Shown: positions 44,422 through 52,797 of the stretch, in pieces | How positions within the stretch are numbered: the first letter of the stretch is position 1 | How the letters are laid out: each line of letters opens with the position of its first letter | Assembly (NCBI GenBank): GCA_046155895.1 | Contig: JBJXFB010000032.1 | Span: forward strand, 16,201-80,200 | DNA: 64,000 bases | Reading direction: 5' to 3' | Source of the DNA: DASYPQ01 sp046155895 | Lineage (GTDB): Bacteria; Planctomycetota; UBA1135; GCA-002686595 | Made by a program: the position numbers and the translations under genes | Notes under the pieces: model-generated | Seen by the model: only the letters and a program-made list of their open reading frames with translations | Database searches by the model: none | What the model was told of the DNA's origin: nothing

Positions 44422-45138
44422 TCAGCACCGGCGGAGCCACAGGATCTGCCGGGAGGAGTCCGGGGACAGGGTCGAGCCGTCGTAGCCGCCGTCCGCGCGG
44501 AGCATCTCGAGCCCGGTCCCCGTCAAGAGCGCGAGCAGGTCGCGTACCTCGTAGAGCCGGACGTCCTCCCTCCAGGCCCTCGAGGATCCGTCCGCCGTCT
44601 GGAAACGCACCTCCTTCACGACGCGTCGGCCGTCGTCCGCGAGCGAGCGCCTCTCCACGATCCGATGCCTTCCCCGCACGGCCTCCGAGCTCGGAACGAG
44701 CTCCGCGCGCACGCGCGTGGGGTTCATGAGGTCGATCACGAAGAGTCCCCGAGGCTTCAGGACGCGCGAGACCTCGAGCAGGACGAGACGGTCGCCTTCG
44801 TCCCCGAAGTACCCGAACGAGGAGAAGAGGCTGACGACCGCGTCGAGACTTCCTGGCGCGCATGGGATGGAGCGCGCGTCGCCGCAGACGATCCTCCCGT
44901 CCAGGCCGCGCGCCCGACGGAGGAGGTCGAGCGAGAGATCGAGCCCGAACGCGTCGATCCCGCGTTCCCGCAGGGCGATGCAATGCCGGCCGGAACCGCA
45001 GCACAAGTCGAGGACCCTCCCCGCGAGCCCGCGCTCGACTAGGTAGCCGGCTTCCTTCTGGGCCGATTCGAGGTCGCGGTGCGGGTAGACGTCGAGGTAC
45101 TCGGCTCGGAAGGCCTCGACGAACCAAGGCTCCGCCAT
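44422..45138 (-). CDS. Class I SAM-dependent methyltransferase
   Basis: 238 residues. Motif I VLDLCCGSGRHCIAL, acidic motif II FGLDLSLDLL, and GDARSIPCAPGSLDAVVSLFSSFGYF with the post-motif loop. This resembles small-molecule or UbiE-like methyltransferases. The substrate cannot be inferred. Seven bases after the lipoprotein gene and on the same strand, so the two are probably one transcript. Confidence 0.88.
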   Translation of the reverse strand: MAEPWFVEAFRAEYLDVYPHRDLESAQKEAGYLVERGLAGRVLDLCCGSGRHCIALRERGIDAFGLDLSLDLLRRARGLDGRIVCGDARSIPCAPGSLDAVVSLFSSFGYFGDEGDRLVLLEVSRVLKPRGLFVIDLMNPTRVRAELVPSSEAVRGRHRIVERRSLADDGRRVVKEVRFQTADGSSRAWREDVRLYEVRDLLALLTGTGLEMLRADGGYDGSTLSPDSSRQILWLRRC

Positions 45139-45145
45139 CGCGGCG

Positions 45146-45661
45146 CTACTTGCTCGCGTCGAGACGGAGTACGACCTCGATCCCCTTCGATCCCGGGCTG
45201 GCCGGCACCGCCGAGCGCACGACTCCCTCTTCCTGCGCGCCCGGGCTGGGATCGATGAAGCCGTCCGGATCGAAGCGTGCTTCGATCTCCATCTCCGCCG
45301 CCATGGGCGACGCGACGCCGCCCATGTTGTCGCGATCAGTCAGCTGGAACATCAGGATCCGCTTGTCCCCGTCCTTGGCCCAGGCGGAGCTTGCGAGGTC
45401 GTACTTGCGGGAGAGGGCGGGAAGCCGCTGGCCGATCCGGCGCGCGCTCACGAACACGGCCGCGCCGGGCGTGGCCTCGGTCGCTCCTTCGAGAACGATC
45501 CGGCCCTCGAACCTCGCCTCCGCGGGCGCCGGAGGCGCATGGGGCGTGCTCGGGGTCGCCGATTCCTTCCCGATGCGTTCGGGACGATCGCCGCATGCGG
45601 TGCACGCGAGGCCGAGGAGGAGCGCGGCGCAGGAGAGCTTGGGACGTCTGATCATGATCAT
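45146..45661 (-). CDS. Lipoprotein with a CcmI/CycH C-terminal-like domain
   Basis: 171 residues from ATG 45661 (MIMIRR); ATG 45655 is also possible. Signal with a probable lipobox at GLAC or CTAC, then a Pro-rich linker. The folded part (FEGRIVLEG, AAVFVSARRIGQRLPALSRKYDL, MFQLTDRDNMGG, MEIEARFDPDGFIDPSPGAQEEGV) follows the block order of the beta-sandwich at the end of CcmI/CycH, cytochrome c assembly proteins that carry it behind TPRs. Here it is alone, and no ccm genes are nearby. The similarity is by eye. Confidence 0.72.
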   Translation of the reverse strand: MIMIRRPKLSCAALLLGLACTACGDRPERIGKESATPSTPHAPPAPAEARFEGRIVLEGATEATPGAAVFVSARRIGQRLPALSRKYDLASSAWAKDGDKRILMFQLTDRDNMGGVASPMAAEMEIEARFDPDGFIDPSPGAQEEGVVRSAVPASPGSKGIEVVLRLDASK

Positions 45662-45703
45662 CGGCGGGCATTGTATAGGCTTCCCCTCTCCGCTTCCCGT
45701 CCG

Positions 45704-46897
45704 ATGAACGAAGACGTCCATACTTTCCCGCTCTGCGGTCGCGCCGCCAAGGAGGCCCGGGAGGCGCGCGATCTCGCGCCGTGGGCGTCGTTCAGCGCGC
45801 GGTCCAAGGGCCGGAAGCATCCTGAAGCCGAGGACGAGCTCCGCACGAGCTTCGAGCGCGACCGCGACCGCATCGTGCACTGCACCGCCTTCCGGCGGCT
45901 CATGTACAAGTCGCAGGTCTTCGCCAATTGGGAGGGCGACCAGTACCGCACGCGCCTCTCCCACAGCCTCGAGGTCTGCCAGGTCGCGCGGAGCGTCGGG
46001 AACGCGCTCGGGCTGAACGAAGCGCTCTGCGAGGCCCTCGCTCTCGCCCACGACATCGGACACCCGCCCTTCGGGCACCGCGGCGAAGTCGTCCTCGACG
46101 AGATGATGAAGGAGCACGGCGGATTCCGGCACAACGCGCAGGTCCTGCGCGTCGTCGACGTGCTCGAGAGGCGCAGCCCGGACTACCCGGGCCTGAACCT
46201 CACGCGCGAGGTCCGCGAGTCGCTCCTGAAGCACGAGACGAAGGAGGCCTGGCCGGAGGAGTTCGAGCCTCGCCCCCGGCACCCGCGGCTCGAGGCCCAG
46301 GTCGTCGACCTCGCGGATTCGACCGCCTACGACGTCCACGACATCGAGGATGGGATCTTCGCGGGGATGTTCCTCGAGGAGGATCTCGAGACGGGGTCGG
46401 CCCTCTGGCGCGCGGCCAGGGCCCGAGTCGAGGCGCGTCATCCCGGATTCCTGGCCCAGACCAGCGACGCCAAACTCCGCGTGAAGCGCATCGCGAACGA
46501 GCTGATCAAGTCCTGCATCAACGATCTGATCCGCGCTTCGTCCACCCGGATCCACGAGTCCGGGATCGGGTCGTCCGAGGACGTGGCGGCGTTCCGCACG
46601 ATGCTCGTCGGCCACAGCGAAACCTTGGCCGGCGAGGTGGCCGAGCTCCAGGCCTTCCTCCACCGCCGCTTCTACCGCCATCCGCACCTCGTCGAGATGG
46701 CCGGCCACGCGCGCGCCGTTCTCGTCTCTCTCTTCCACGCCTTCGTCGAGCGCCCCGTGGAGATGTCGCCCTGGTACCGCGAGTGGGCCGACGAGGTCGG
46801 CGTGCACCGCGCCGTCTGCGACTACCTGGCGGGGATGACCGATCGCTTCGCGGAGGAAGAGCGCCACCGGCTCGCGGGCCGGACTGCCTCGCGCTAG
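45704..46897 (+). CDS. dgt: Deoxyguanosinetriphosphate triphosphohydrolase (dGTPase-like HD protein)
   Basis: 397 residues from ATG 45704 (MNEDVHTF); the frame upstream overlaps the lipoprotein gene antisense. HD-domain metal ligands: His87 (LSHSLEV), HD at 116-117 in AHDIGHPPFGHRGE, and a later Asp in VDLADSTAYDVHDIEDG. FRRLMYKSQVF near residue 63 is the usual dGTPase N-terminal motif. Family members hydrolyse dNTPs to nucleoside and triphosphate. Its stop overlaps the stop of a small membrane-protein gene on the other strand. Confidence 0.92.
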   Translation: MNEDVHTFPLCGRAAKEAREARDLAPWASFSARSKGRKHPEAEDELRTSFERDRDRIVHCTAFRRLMYKSQVFANWEGDQYRTRLSHSLEVCQVARSVGNALGLNEALCEALALAHDIGHPPFGHRGEVVLDEMMKEHGGFRHNAQVLRVVDVLERRSPDYPGLNLTREVRESLLKHETKEAWPEEFEPRPRHPRLEAQVVDLADSTAYDVHDIEDGIFAGMFLEEDLETGSALWRAARARVEARHPGFLAQTSDAKLRVKRIANELIKSCINDLIRASSTRIHESGIGSSEDVAAFRTMLVGHSETLAGEVAELQAFLHRRFYRHPHLVEMAGHARAVLVSLFHAFVERPVEMSPWYREWADEVGVHRAVCDYLAGMTDRFAEEERHRLAGRTASR

Positions 46898-47052
46898 TAC
46901 GACTGCTGGATCACGAGGACGAGCAGCCCGATCAGCAAGAGCCCCACCCAGAAGAGCTTCCACACCAGGCGGCGGTTCACGGCCGGGCCCTTCTGCAGAG
47001 CCTCGAACAGGGGTTCGACGTGGCGGTCGCGGGTCCTCTCGTCCGAGCCCAT
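46894..47052 (-). CDS. 52-residue single-pass membrane protein
   Basis: From ATG 47052. A charged N-terminal half (RDRHVEPLFEALQKGPAVNRR) precedes one transmembrane helix (LVWKLFWVGLLLIGLLVLVI). It is squeezed between dgt and rnc, with its 5' end 31 bases from the divergent rnc start. Its TAG overlaps the dgt stop on the other strand. A real short tail-anchored protein is likely, function unknown. Confidence 0.6.
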   Translation of the reverse strand: MGSDERTRDRHVEPLFEALQKGPAVNRRLVWKLFWVGLLLIGLLVLVIQQSY

Positions 47053-47083
47053 GGAGCGCCTCCTTATACTGGATCGCCGATCC

Positions 47084-47740
47084 ATGCCGAACCTGCCGCA
47101 CGAGTTCCAGGACCGCGATCTGCTCGAGCTCGCCCTCACGCACTCTTCGCTCGGCTCCTCGCGGGACAACGAGCGGCTGGAGTTCCTCGGCGACGCCGCC
47201 CTCGACCTGGTCGTCGCGGAGGAGCTGTTTCGCACGCACAAGGATCTGGCCGAAGGCGAGCTGACCGAGCTCAAGGCCTCCGTGGTCTCCCGCAAGACCC
47301 TCGCGGAAGCGGCTGAAGCGCTGGGCCTGGGAGGATCCGCGAGGCTCGGCCAGGGCCTGCGCCAGCGGGCGCTCCCGCGGTCCGTCCTCGCCAACCTCTA
47401 TGAAGCCGTCCTGGGCGCGGTCTACCTCGACGCCGGCCTCGACGGCGCGCGCGCCTTCGTCCTCGCTACCTTGAGCTCGCCGCTACGGTCCGTGCGCGCA
47501 CGCGATCGCGAGCCCAATCCCAAGCAGCGCCTGCAGCAGCTCTGCCAGAGCCGGTTCGGACATCTCCCGGCCTACGTCGTGCTCGAGGATCGCGGGGAGG
47601 CCCACTCCAAGGCGTTCCTGGTCGCCGCGGAGGCCGAAGGCGAGCGTTTTCCGAGCGCCTGGGGCCGGACGCTGAAGGAGGCCGAGAGCTGGGCCGCCCA
47701 CGAAGCGCTCCTCGTGCTCTCGGACCGGGGCCTGGTGTGA
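47084..47740 (+). CDS. rnc: Ribonuclease III
   Basis: 218 residues from ATG 47084 (MPNLPHEFQD); ATG 47051 would add 11 residues. Endonuclease signature DNERLEFLGDAALD (28-41) with metal-binding Glu33/Asp37, the second acidic site NLYEAVLGAVYLD, and a C-terminal double-strand RNA-binding domain (NPKQRLQQLCQSRFGHLPAY to KEAESWAAHEALL). Length matches E. coli RNase III. The mfd start codon overlaps its stop (GTGA). Confidence 0.95.
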   Translation: MPNLPHEFQDRDLLELALTHSSLGSSRDNERLEFLGDAALDLVVAEELFRTHKDLAEGELTELKASVVSRKTLAEAAEALGLGGSARLGQGLRQRALPRSVLANLYEAVLGAVYLDAGLDGARAFVLATLSSPLRSVRARDREPNPKQRLQQLCQSRFGHLPAYVVLEDRGEAHSKAFLVAAEAEGERFPSAWGRTLKEAESWAAHEALLVLSDRGLV

Positions 47741-50700
47741 CGAATCGGGGGGAGGTCGAGGGAGGGTCGGGCGGGACGATCCTCGACGCGACCGAGCTCG
47801 GTCCCTTTCCCCCGCTCGAGCGCCTCGAGGCGCTCCTCCGCCGCCAGCGAGCCGCCTCCGGGGGGAACCTGTGGGGCGCTTCGCAGGCTCTCGTGCTGGC
47901 CGCGCTCGTGCAGCGTTCCGAGGGCGCATGGCTCGTCACGGCGTCCACCGATGCGGAGGCGCGGCTGTTCACGGACGACCTCCGCGCCTTCGGTGTGGCC
48001 GCCGAGACCCTGCCCGCGCGCGAGGACGCGCCGGGAGCAGGGAAGCTCCCGGCCGACCCCGACAGCCTGCGCCAGCGCCTGCGCATCACGCAGCGGATGG
48101 CGGGACCGCCAGCCCACCGGCCGCGCGTGATCGTGGCCTCGGTGCTCGCACTGCTGCAGCCCGTGCCGTCGCCGGAGGACCTCGAACGCGACCTCCTCTC
48201 GTTGTGCGTGCACCAGGAACTCGATGCCGAAGGCCTCGTCGAACGCCTGGTCGCCGCGGGCTATTCCCGCACGCCGCTCTCCGAGCAGCCGGGCGAGGTG
48301 AGCCTCCGCGGGGAGATCCTCGATGTCTTTCCGTTCGCGGCCGAGCTGCCGGTCCGGATCGAGATGTTCGGCGAGGAGATCGAGTCGTTGCGGACTTTCG
48401 ACCCGGTCGATCAGCGCAGCGTCGAATCGTTTCCGCGCATCGAGGTCTCTCTCGCGGCCGACGCGGGCACCGTGGAGGAAGGCTCGGGGGTGTTGCCGGC
48501 TTCGCTCCTGCCGCGCTCGTGCGTGATCGTCCGCGTCGAGCCGTTGCGCATCGGAGACCGCACGGAGGGTCTGGCGATCCGGTCGCCGGCGTACGCGCGC
48601 GCGATGACGCGGCTCCAGGAGGACACCGAGGGTCGGCCGCGGCTCGACCTCCAGAGCCTGCCCGCGGAGGTCGATTTCGGCGCGCGCTCGGTCCAGGCGC
48701 TCGCCGTGGGGATCCAGTCCGCGCCTCGCGCCCTGCGCGAAGCGGCCATCGACGGCACGCGCGTCGTCGTCCTGTGCCGGAACGCGGCCGAGGAGCACCG
48801 GTTCCGCGAGGTTTTCGAGGCGGCCGGGGGCGAGGAAGGAACCGGGAACGTCGAGATCCGGATCGGAACCGTTTCGAAGGGTTTCCGCCTCCCCTCGATC
48901 CGTCTCGTCCTCGTCTGCCACTCGGAGCTCGTCGGGGTCCTCGGACGGCGCGCCGCGGCGAAGCCGCCGCCGGCCCACCGAGTCCGCGCGATCCAGTCGT
49001 TCTTCGAGCTGAAGCCGGGCGACCTCGTCGTGCACGCCGTCCACGGGCTGGCGCGGTTCTCCGGGCTGAAGCGGATCGAACGCAACGGCGGCGAGGAGGA
49101 GCACCTGCACCTCGTGTTCGACGACGAGGTGTCGCTGTACGTCCCTTCCTCGCGCATCGACCTCGTGCAGCGCTACGTCGGCGCGGGCACCGCGGCGCTC
49201 TCCCTCGACCGGATCGGAGGACAGTCGTTCCGCAGGCGGCGGGAAAAGGTCGAACGGGCGCTGTTCGATCTGGCCGCGGAACTCCTCGAGGTCCACGCGC
49301 AGCGGGCGCTCAAGACTCGTCCCCCCTGGGAGGCCGATCCCGACCTCGTGAAGGACATGGTCGGCTCCTTCCCCTTCGTGGACACCCAGGACCAGGTCGA
49401 GGCGGACCGGGAGATCGCCGCGGATCTCTCCAGCACGCGCCCGATGGATCGCCTCCTGTGCGGCGACGTCGGCTTCGGGAAGACCGAGATCGCCGTGCGC
49501 GCCGCGTTCCGCGTCGTGTGCGGCGGCGGGCAGGTCGCCGTGCTCGTCCCTACGACGGTCCTGGCGCAGCAGCACTACGAGACTTTCCGCGAACGGCTGG
49601 CGGACTTTCCCGTGGAGGTCGCCGAGCTGTCGCGCTACGTCGGCGGCAAGCAGGAGCGCGAAGCGATCGAGAAGCTCGAGCGCGGCGAGGTCGACGTGAT
49701 CGTCGGGACGCACCGGATCCTCTCTGCGGACGTGCGCTTCAAGCGCCTGGGCCTCGTCGTGGTCGACGAGGAGCAGCGCTTCGGCGTCACGCACAAGGAG
49801 CACTTCAAGAAGCTGCGCGCCGAGATCGACGTGCTCACCCTGACGGCGACGCCGATCCCGCGCACGCTGCACATGTCGCTCTCGGGCGTCCGCGACATCT
49901 CGGCGCTCACGATCGCGCCCGAGGGACGCCAGGAGATCGACACGCGGATCGGGTACGAGGACGAGGACGATCTGATCCGCGAGGCCTTGCTCCGCGAGAA
50001 GAACCGCGGCGGGCAGGTGTTCTTCCTCCACAACCGCGTCTCCTCGATCGCGGCCTGCGCCGCGCGCCTGGGACGGATCGCTCCGGAGTGCTCCTTCGCG
50101 ATCGGGCACGGCCAGATGAGCGCTCGGGAGCTCCAGCGCGTCATGGACGCCTTCACGCGCGGAGACGTGGATGTCCTCGTCGCCACGACGATCATCGAGA
50201 GCGGGATCGACATCCCGGCGGCCGGGACGATCGTCGTCGACGATGCCGACCAGTTCGGGCTGTCGGAGCTCCATCAGCTTCGCGGACGCGTCGGACGCGG
50301 CGCGCACAAGGCGCACTGCTACCTGCTCGTCGAGCGCCACAAGCCGCTGCGGGAGGACGCGCGCGCGCGCCTGAAGGCCCTGGAGGAGATGAACCAGCTC
50401 GGCGCGGGCTTCGCGATCAGCATGAAGGACCTCGAGATCCGCGGCGCGGGCAACATCCTCGGCCCGCAGCAGTCGGGGCACATCGCCGCTGTCGGCTACG
50501 ACATGTACTGCCGCCTCTTGAAGCGCGCGGTCGAGAGCCTGCAAGCCGGAGGCGACGTCGAAACGGCCCTCGCGCAGGGTCCCGAGCCCGACGGGGCGGA
50601 GCTCGAGCTCGGGCTGCGCGCGTTCCTGCCCGAGGACTGGATCCCCGACGCGCGCACGCGCCTCGAGATCCACCGGGTCCTGGCCGCGGTCCACGACGAG

Positions 50701-51051
50701 GAGGAGGAAGCCAAGGCCCGCGCGATGCTCCGCGACCGGTTCGGCCGCATCCCTCCGGAGGCGGAGACCCTCCTGCGTGTGCTCCGGCTGAAGCGCGCGC
50801 TCGAGGGCCTCTCCGTCACGCGGCTCTCCTGGCGCGAGGGCTTCTACCTGGTCGAATTCCGCGACCGCGTCGCTCTCGAGCACGGCCTCGATCTCCGGGA
50901 CGTCGAGTTGCGGACGATCCGGACCGGCGTGGCCCACTTGCGGATCCCCAAGCGCGGGCCGACACCTCCGGAGGCCCTCGAGTGGATCGAGAGCCTCTTG
51001 CAGGGGCCTGCGCGGGCCGCAAAGATGCCCGCTCGCAAGGGAATCGGGTGA
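47737..51051 (+). CDS. mfd: Transcription-repair coupling factor Mfd
   Basis: 1104 residues, GTG 47737. N-terminal UvrB-like module (about 30-330: QPGEVSLRGEILDVFPFAAELPVRIEMFG), RNA polymerase interaction domain near 425-500 (LKPGDLVVHAVHGLARFSGL, YVPSSRIDLVQRYVG), RecG-type helicase with Walker A GDVGFGKT (576-583), DEEQ 677-680, TATPIPRTLHMS and QLRGRVGR, and a C-terminal TRCF domain. It removes stalled RNA polymerase and recruits nucleotide excision repair. Translation is coupled to rnc and to the SurA-like gene by overlapping codons. Confidence 0.97.
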   Translation: MTNRGEVEGGSGGTILDATELGPFPPLERLEALLRRQRAASGGNLWGASQALVLAALVQRSEGAWLVTASTDAEARLFTDDLRAFGVAAETLPAREDAPGAGKLPADPDSLRQRLRITQRMAGPPAHRPRVIVASVLALLQPVPSPEDLERDLLSLCVHQELDAEGLVERLVAAGYSRTPLSEQPGEVSLRGEILDVFPFAAELPVRIEMFGEEIESLRTFDPVDQRSVESFPRIEVSLAADAGTVEEGSGVLPASLLPRSCVIVRVEPLRIGDRTEGLAIRSPAYARAMTRLQEDTEGRPRLDLQSLPAEVDFGARSVQALAVGIQSAPRALREAAIDGTRVVVLCRNAAEEHRFREVFEAAGGEEGTGNVEIRIGTVSKGFRLPSIRLVLVCHSELVGVLGRRAAAKPPPAHRVRAIQSFFELKPGDLVVHAVHGLARFSGLKRIERNGGEEEHLHLVFDDEVSLYVPSSRIDLVQRYVGAGTAALSLDRIGGQSFRRRREKVERALFDLAAELLEVHAQRALKTRPPWEADPDLVKDMVGSFPFVDTQDQVEADREIAADLSSTRPMDRLLCGDVGFGKTEIAVRAAFRVVCGGGQVAVLVPTTVLAQQHYETFRERLADFPVEVAELSRYVGGKQEREAIEKLERGEVDVIVGTHRILSADVRFKRLGLVVVDEEQRFGVTHKEHFKKLRAEIDVLTLTATPIPRTLHMSLSGVRDISALTIAPEGRQEIDTRIGYEDEDDLIREALLREKNRGGQVFFLHNRVSSIAACAARLGRIAPECSFAIGHGQMSARELQRVMDAFTRGDVDVLVATTIIESGIDIPAAGTIVVDDADQFGLSELHQLRGRVGRGAHKAHCYLLVERHKPLREDARARLKALEEMNQLGAGFAISMKDLEIRGAGNILGPQQSGHIAAVGYDMYCRLLKRAVESLQAGGDVETALAQGPEPDGAELELGLRAFLPEDWIPDARTRLEIHRVLAAVHDEEEEAKARAMLRDRFGRIPPEAETLLRVLRLKRALEGLSVTRLSWREGFYLVEFRDRVALEHGLDLRDVELRTIRTGVAHLRIPKRGPTPPEALEWIESLLQGPARAAKMPARKGIG

Positions 51052-52118
51052 TGCACACGGCTTCCATCCTCCTCGGACTCCTCCTCGCGGGCGGACAGGA
51101 GACTCCGGCTCCCGCCTCCGACGGCGCGTCTCGAGAGGGCTGGCGCGACTTCGACGTCGTCCTCCAGATCGTCAACGAGCGGATGCTCACCTCGCGCACG
51201 TTGATCCGCGAGATGGGGCGGTTCAACAAGAGGCGACCGATCACCAGCGAAGGCGAAGCCCGGGAGGCCGAGAAGCGCATCCGTACCGAGAGCGTGACGG
51301 ACGCGCTGCGAATCCAGGCCGGGGAGGATCTCGGCACCGACCCGGTCCAGCTGGATCGGCAGGTGAAGGACATCATGAGGAGGATGCAGGAGCGCTACCA
51401 GGGCTCCGCGGGCATGTCCCTCTACCTCCAGGAGCGCGATCGGACCCTCTACGAGGAACAGGAGCTGACCCGGGACATCCTCCACGCGACGCTCTGGGAC
51501 AACTACATCACCGGCGATGGATCGGTCGGGGATGGCGCGCGTCCGCTGCGCGACTCCTACGTCCGGCCGGGGTACTTGAGGTTCACCTACCGGCAGTGCC
51601 TCGAGCATCCCGAGCTCCTCCAGGTGATCGGCGGCAGCGGTCCGAGCGTCGTGCTCCAGCAGCTGTTCGTCGATCCGGCCTCCGCCGGCGGCGAGGAGGC
51701 CGGTCTCGTGCTGGCCGAGGATCTGCGCGAGCGGATCGTCGCCGGCGAGGACATGGGGAACCTCGTGGAGAGCTACGACGCCGCCGCGAGCAACAAGCAG
51801 AAGCGCGGGATGACCGAGCCTCTTCTCGAGTCGCGGCTCGAGGACTACGACCCGGCCGTCGGGATCTTCGTGGCAGAGGCCAAGCCCGGAGACGTGTCGG
51901 AGCCCTTGCCCTTCAAGTCCAAGGACAAGAGCTATTGGCGCATCGTGCGGCTCGTGGAACGCCGGGCCTCCGTGATCCCACCGCTCGATTCGATCGAAGC
52001 GCAGACGAAGCTGACGGAAAGGATCCGCGAGGACCTTTCGGACTGGCGCCGATCGGAAGGGATCCGCAAGCTCGTGAAGGCTTCCTACATCTGGCCGCAG
52101 GATCTCATCCCGCGCTGA
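51051..52118 (+). CDS. SurA-like exported peptidyl-prolyl isomerase/chaperone
   Basis: 355 residues from ATG 51051, sharing its first base with the mfd stop; GTG 51048 is adjacent. A short signal (SILLGLLLAGG) is followed by a SurA N-like segment (VVLQIVNERMLTSRTLIREM, SLYLQERDRTLYEEQELTRDIL) and, at about 205-320, a parvulin-type region (VVLQQLFVDP, LAEDLRERIVAGEDMGNLVESYD, IFVAEAKPGDVSEPLPFKSKDKSYWRIVRLVERR). Expected in the periplasm, folding outer-membrane proteins. The parvulin core is divergent, so chaperone activity alone is possible. Confidence 0.8.
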   Translation: MHTASILLGLLLAGGQETPAPASDGASREGWRDFDVVLQIVNERMLTSRTLIREMGRFNKRRPITSEGEAREAEKRIRTESVTDALRIQAGEDLGTDPVQLDRQVKDIMRRMQERYQGSAGMSLYLQERDRTLYEEQELTRDILHATLWDNYITGDGSVGDGARPLRDSYVRPGYLRFTYRQCLEHPELLQVIGGSGPSVVLQQLFVDPASAGGEEAGLVLAEDLRERIVAGEDMGNLVESYDAAASNKQKRGMTEPLLESRLEDYDPAVGIFVAEAKPGDVSEPLPFKSKDKSYWRIVRLVERRASVIPPLDSIEAQTKLTERIREDLSDWRRSEGIRKLVKASYIWPQDLIPR

Positions 52119-52119
52119 T

Positions 52120-52470
52120 TCACCGCAGGCGGCGGTGCAGGGGCCGCATGAACTCGAGGACGCGCGCGCGGTCCCGATTGAGCCCCGGAAGCCCGCCCGA
52201 GCTCTCGGAGCGCGCGTTCACCGTGGTCGAGGGCATCCCCGCGGGGCTCTCGAAGGAGAAGGTGACCTTCGACGCCGGCGCGAAGAAGCTCCCCGAACGC
52301 TCACAGACGATGATCTTCCTGGCCGGATCCTCCTCGACGATCCTCCAGCCGGGGAGATCGCTCGCGAGGCTCCTCGCCTCGTCCCAGACCTCCTCGAAGC
52401 GCTGCGGAGCGCGCACGGGACGCAGGTCGGGATTCCGCTCCGCGTCGCTCGTCGCGAAGGTTCCGCCCAT
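52120..52470 (-). CDS. DUF1499-like protein
   Basis: 116 residues. The pattern FEEVWDEARSLASDLPGWRIVEEDPARKIIVCE, VTFSFESPAG, TTVNARSESSGGLPGLNRDRARVLEFM follows DUF1499 proteins, whose role is unknown. It has no signal peptide or membrane helix. Convergent with the SurA-like gene, with one base between stops, and 13 bp after rpsT on the same strand. Confidence 0.7.
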   Translation of the reverse strand: MGGTFATSDAERNPDLRPVRAPQRFEEVWDEARSLASDLPGWRIVEEDPARKIIVCERSGSFFAPASKVTFSFESPAGMPSTTVNARSESSGGLPGLNRDRARVLEFMRPLHRRLR

Positions 52471-52483
52471 CCCGGTGCGGGAG

Positions 52484-52738
52484 CTACTTGCCTGCCTTGA
52501 CGGCGCGAGAGAGGTGGCTCTTGTAGCGCGCCGCGGCGTTCTTGTGGATCACGTGGCCCTTGGCGGCCTTGTCGACGCGCTTCATCGCCTCGGGGAGATT
52601 CTTCTTCGCGCTCTCGGGGTCGGCCGCCTTGAGAACCTTCCGCATCGCGGTCTTCATCGCGGTGTGGAGCGTCTTGTTGGCCGCGCGGGCCTCCTGGTTC
52701 TGTCGGTTGCGCTTCTCGGCTTGCTTGCTGTGAGCCAT
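52484..52738 (-). CDS. rpsT: 30S ribosomal protein S20
   Basis: 84 residues, ATG 52738. Typical basic helical S20: MAHSKQAEKRNRQNQEARAA, MKTAMRKVLKA, KRVDKAAKGHVIHKNAAARYKSHL. Binds 16S rRNA in the body of the small subunit. It lies between the TPR gene upstream and the DUF1499 gene downstream. Confidence 0.97.
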   Translation of the reverse strand: MAHSKQAEKRNRQNQEARAANKTLHTAMKTAMRKVLKAADPESAKKNLPEAMKRVDKAAKGHVIHKNAAARYKSHLSRAVKAGK

Positions 52739-52797
52739 GGTCGTTCGTTCGGGTTTCCTTCTCGAATCTCGGGGGGGGTCTCTCGGGTGGGCGGCGG

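Noticed and set aside
45146..47239. A 697-codon minus-strand frame
   Set aside because: Antisense to dgt and rnc over most of its length. Only the end is the lipoprotein.
47871..52118. A 1415-codon plus-strand frame
   Set aside because: Out-of-frame read of mfd. Only the last 355 codons (SurA-like) are real.
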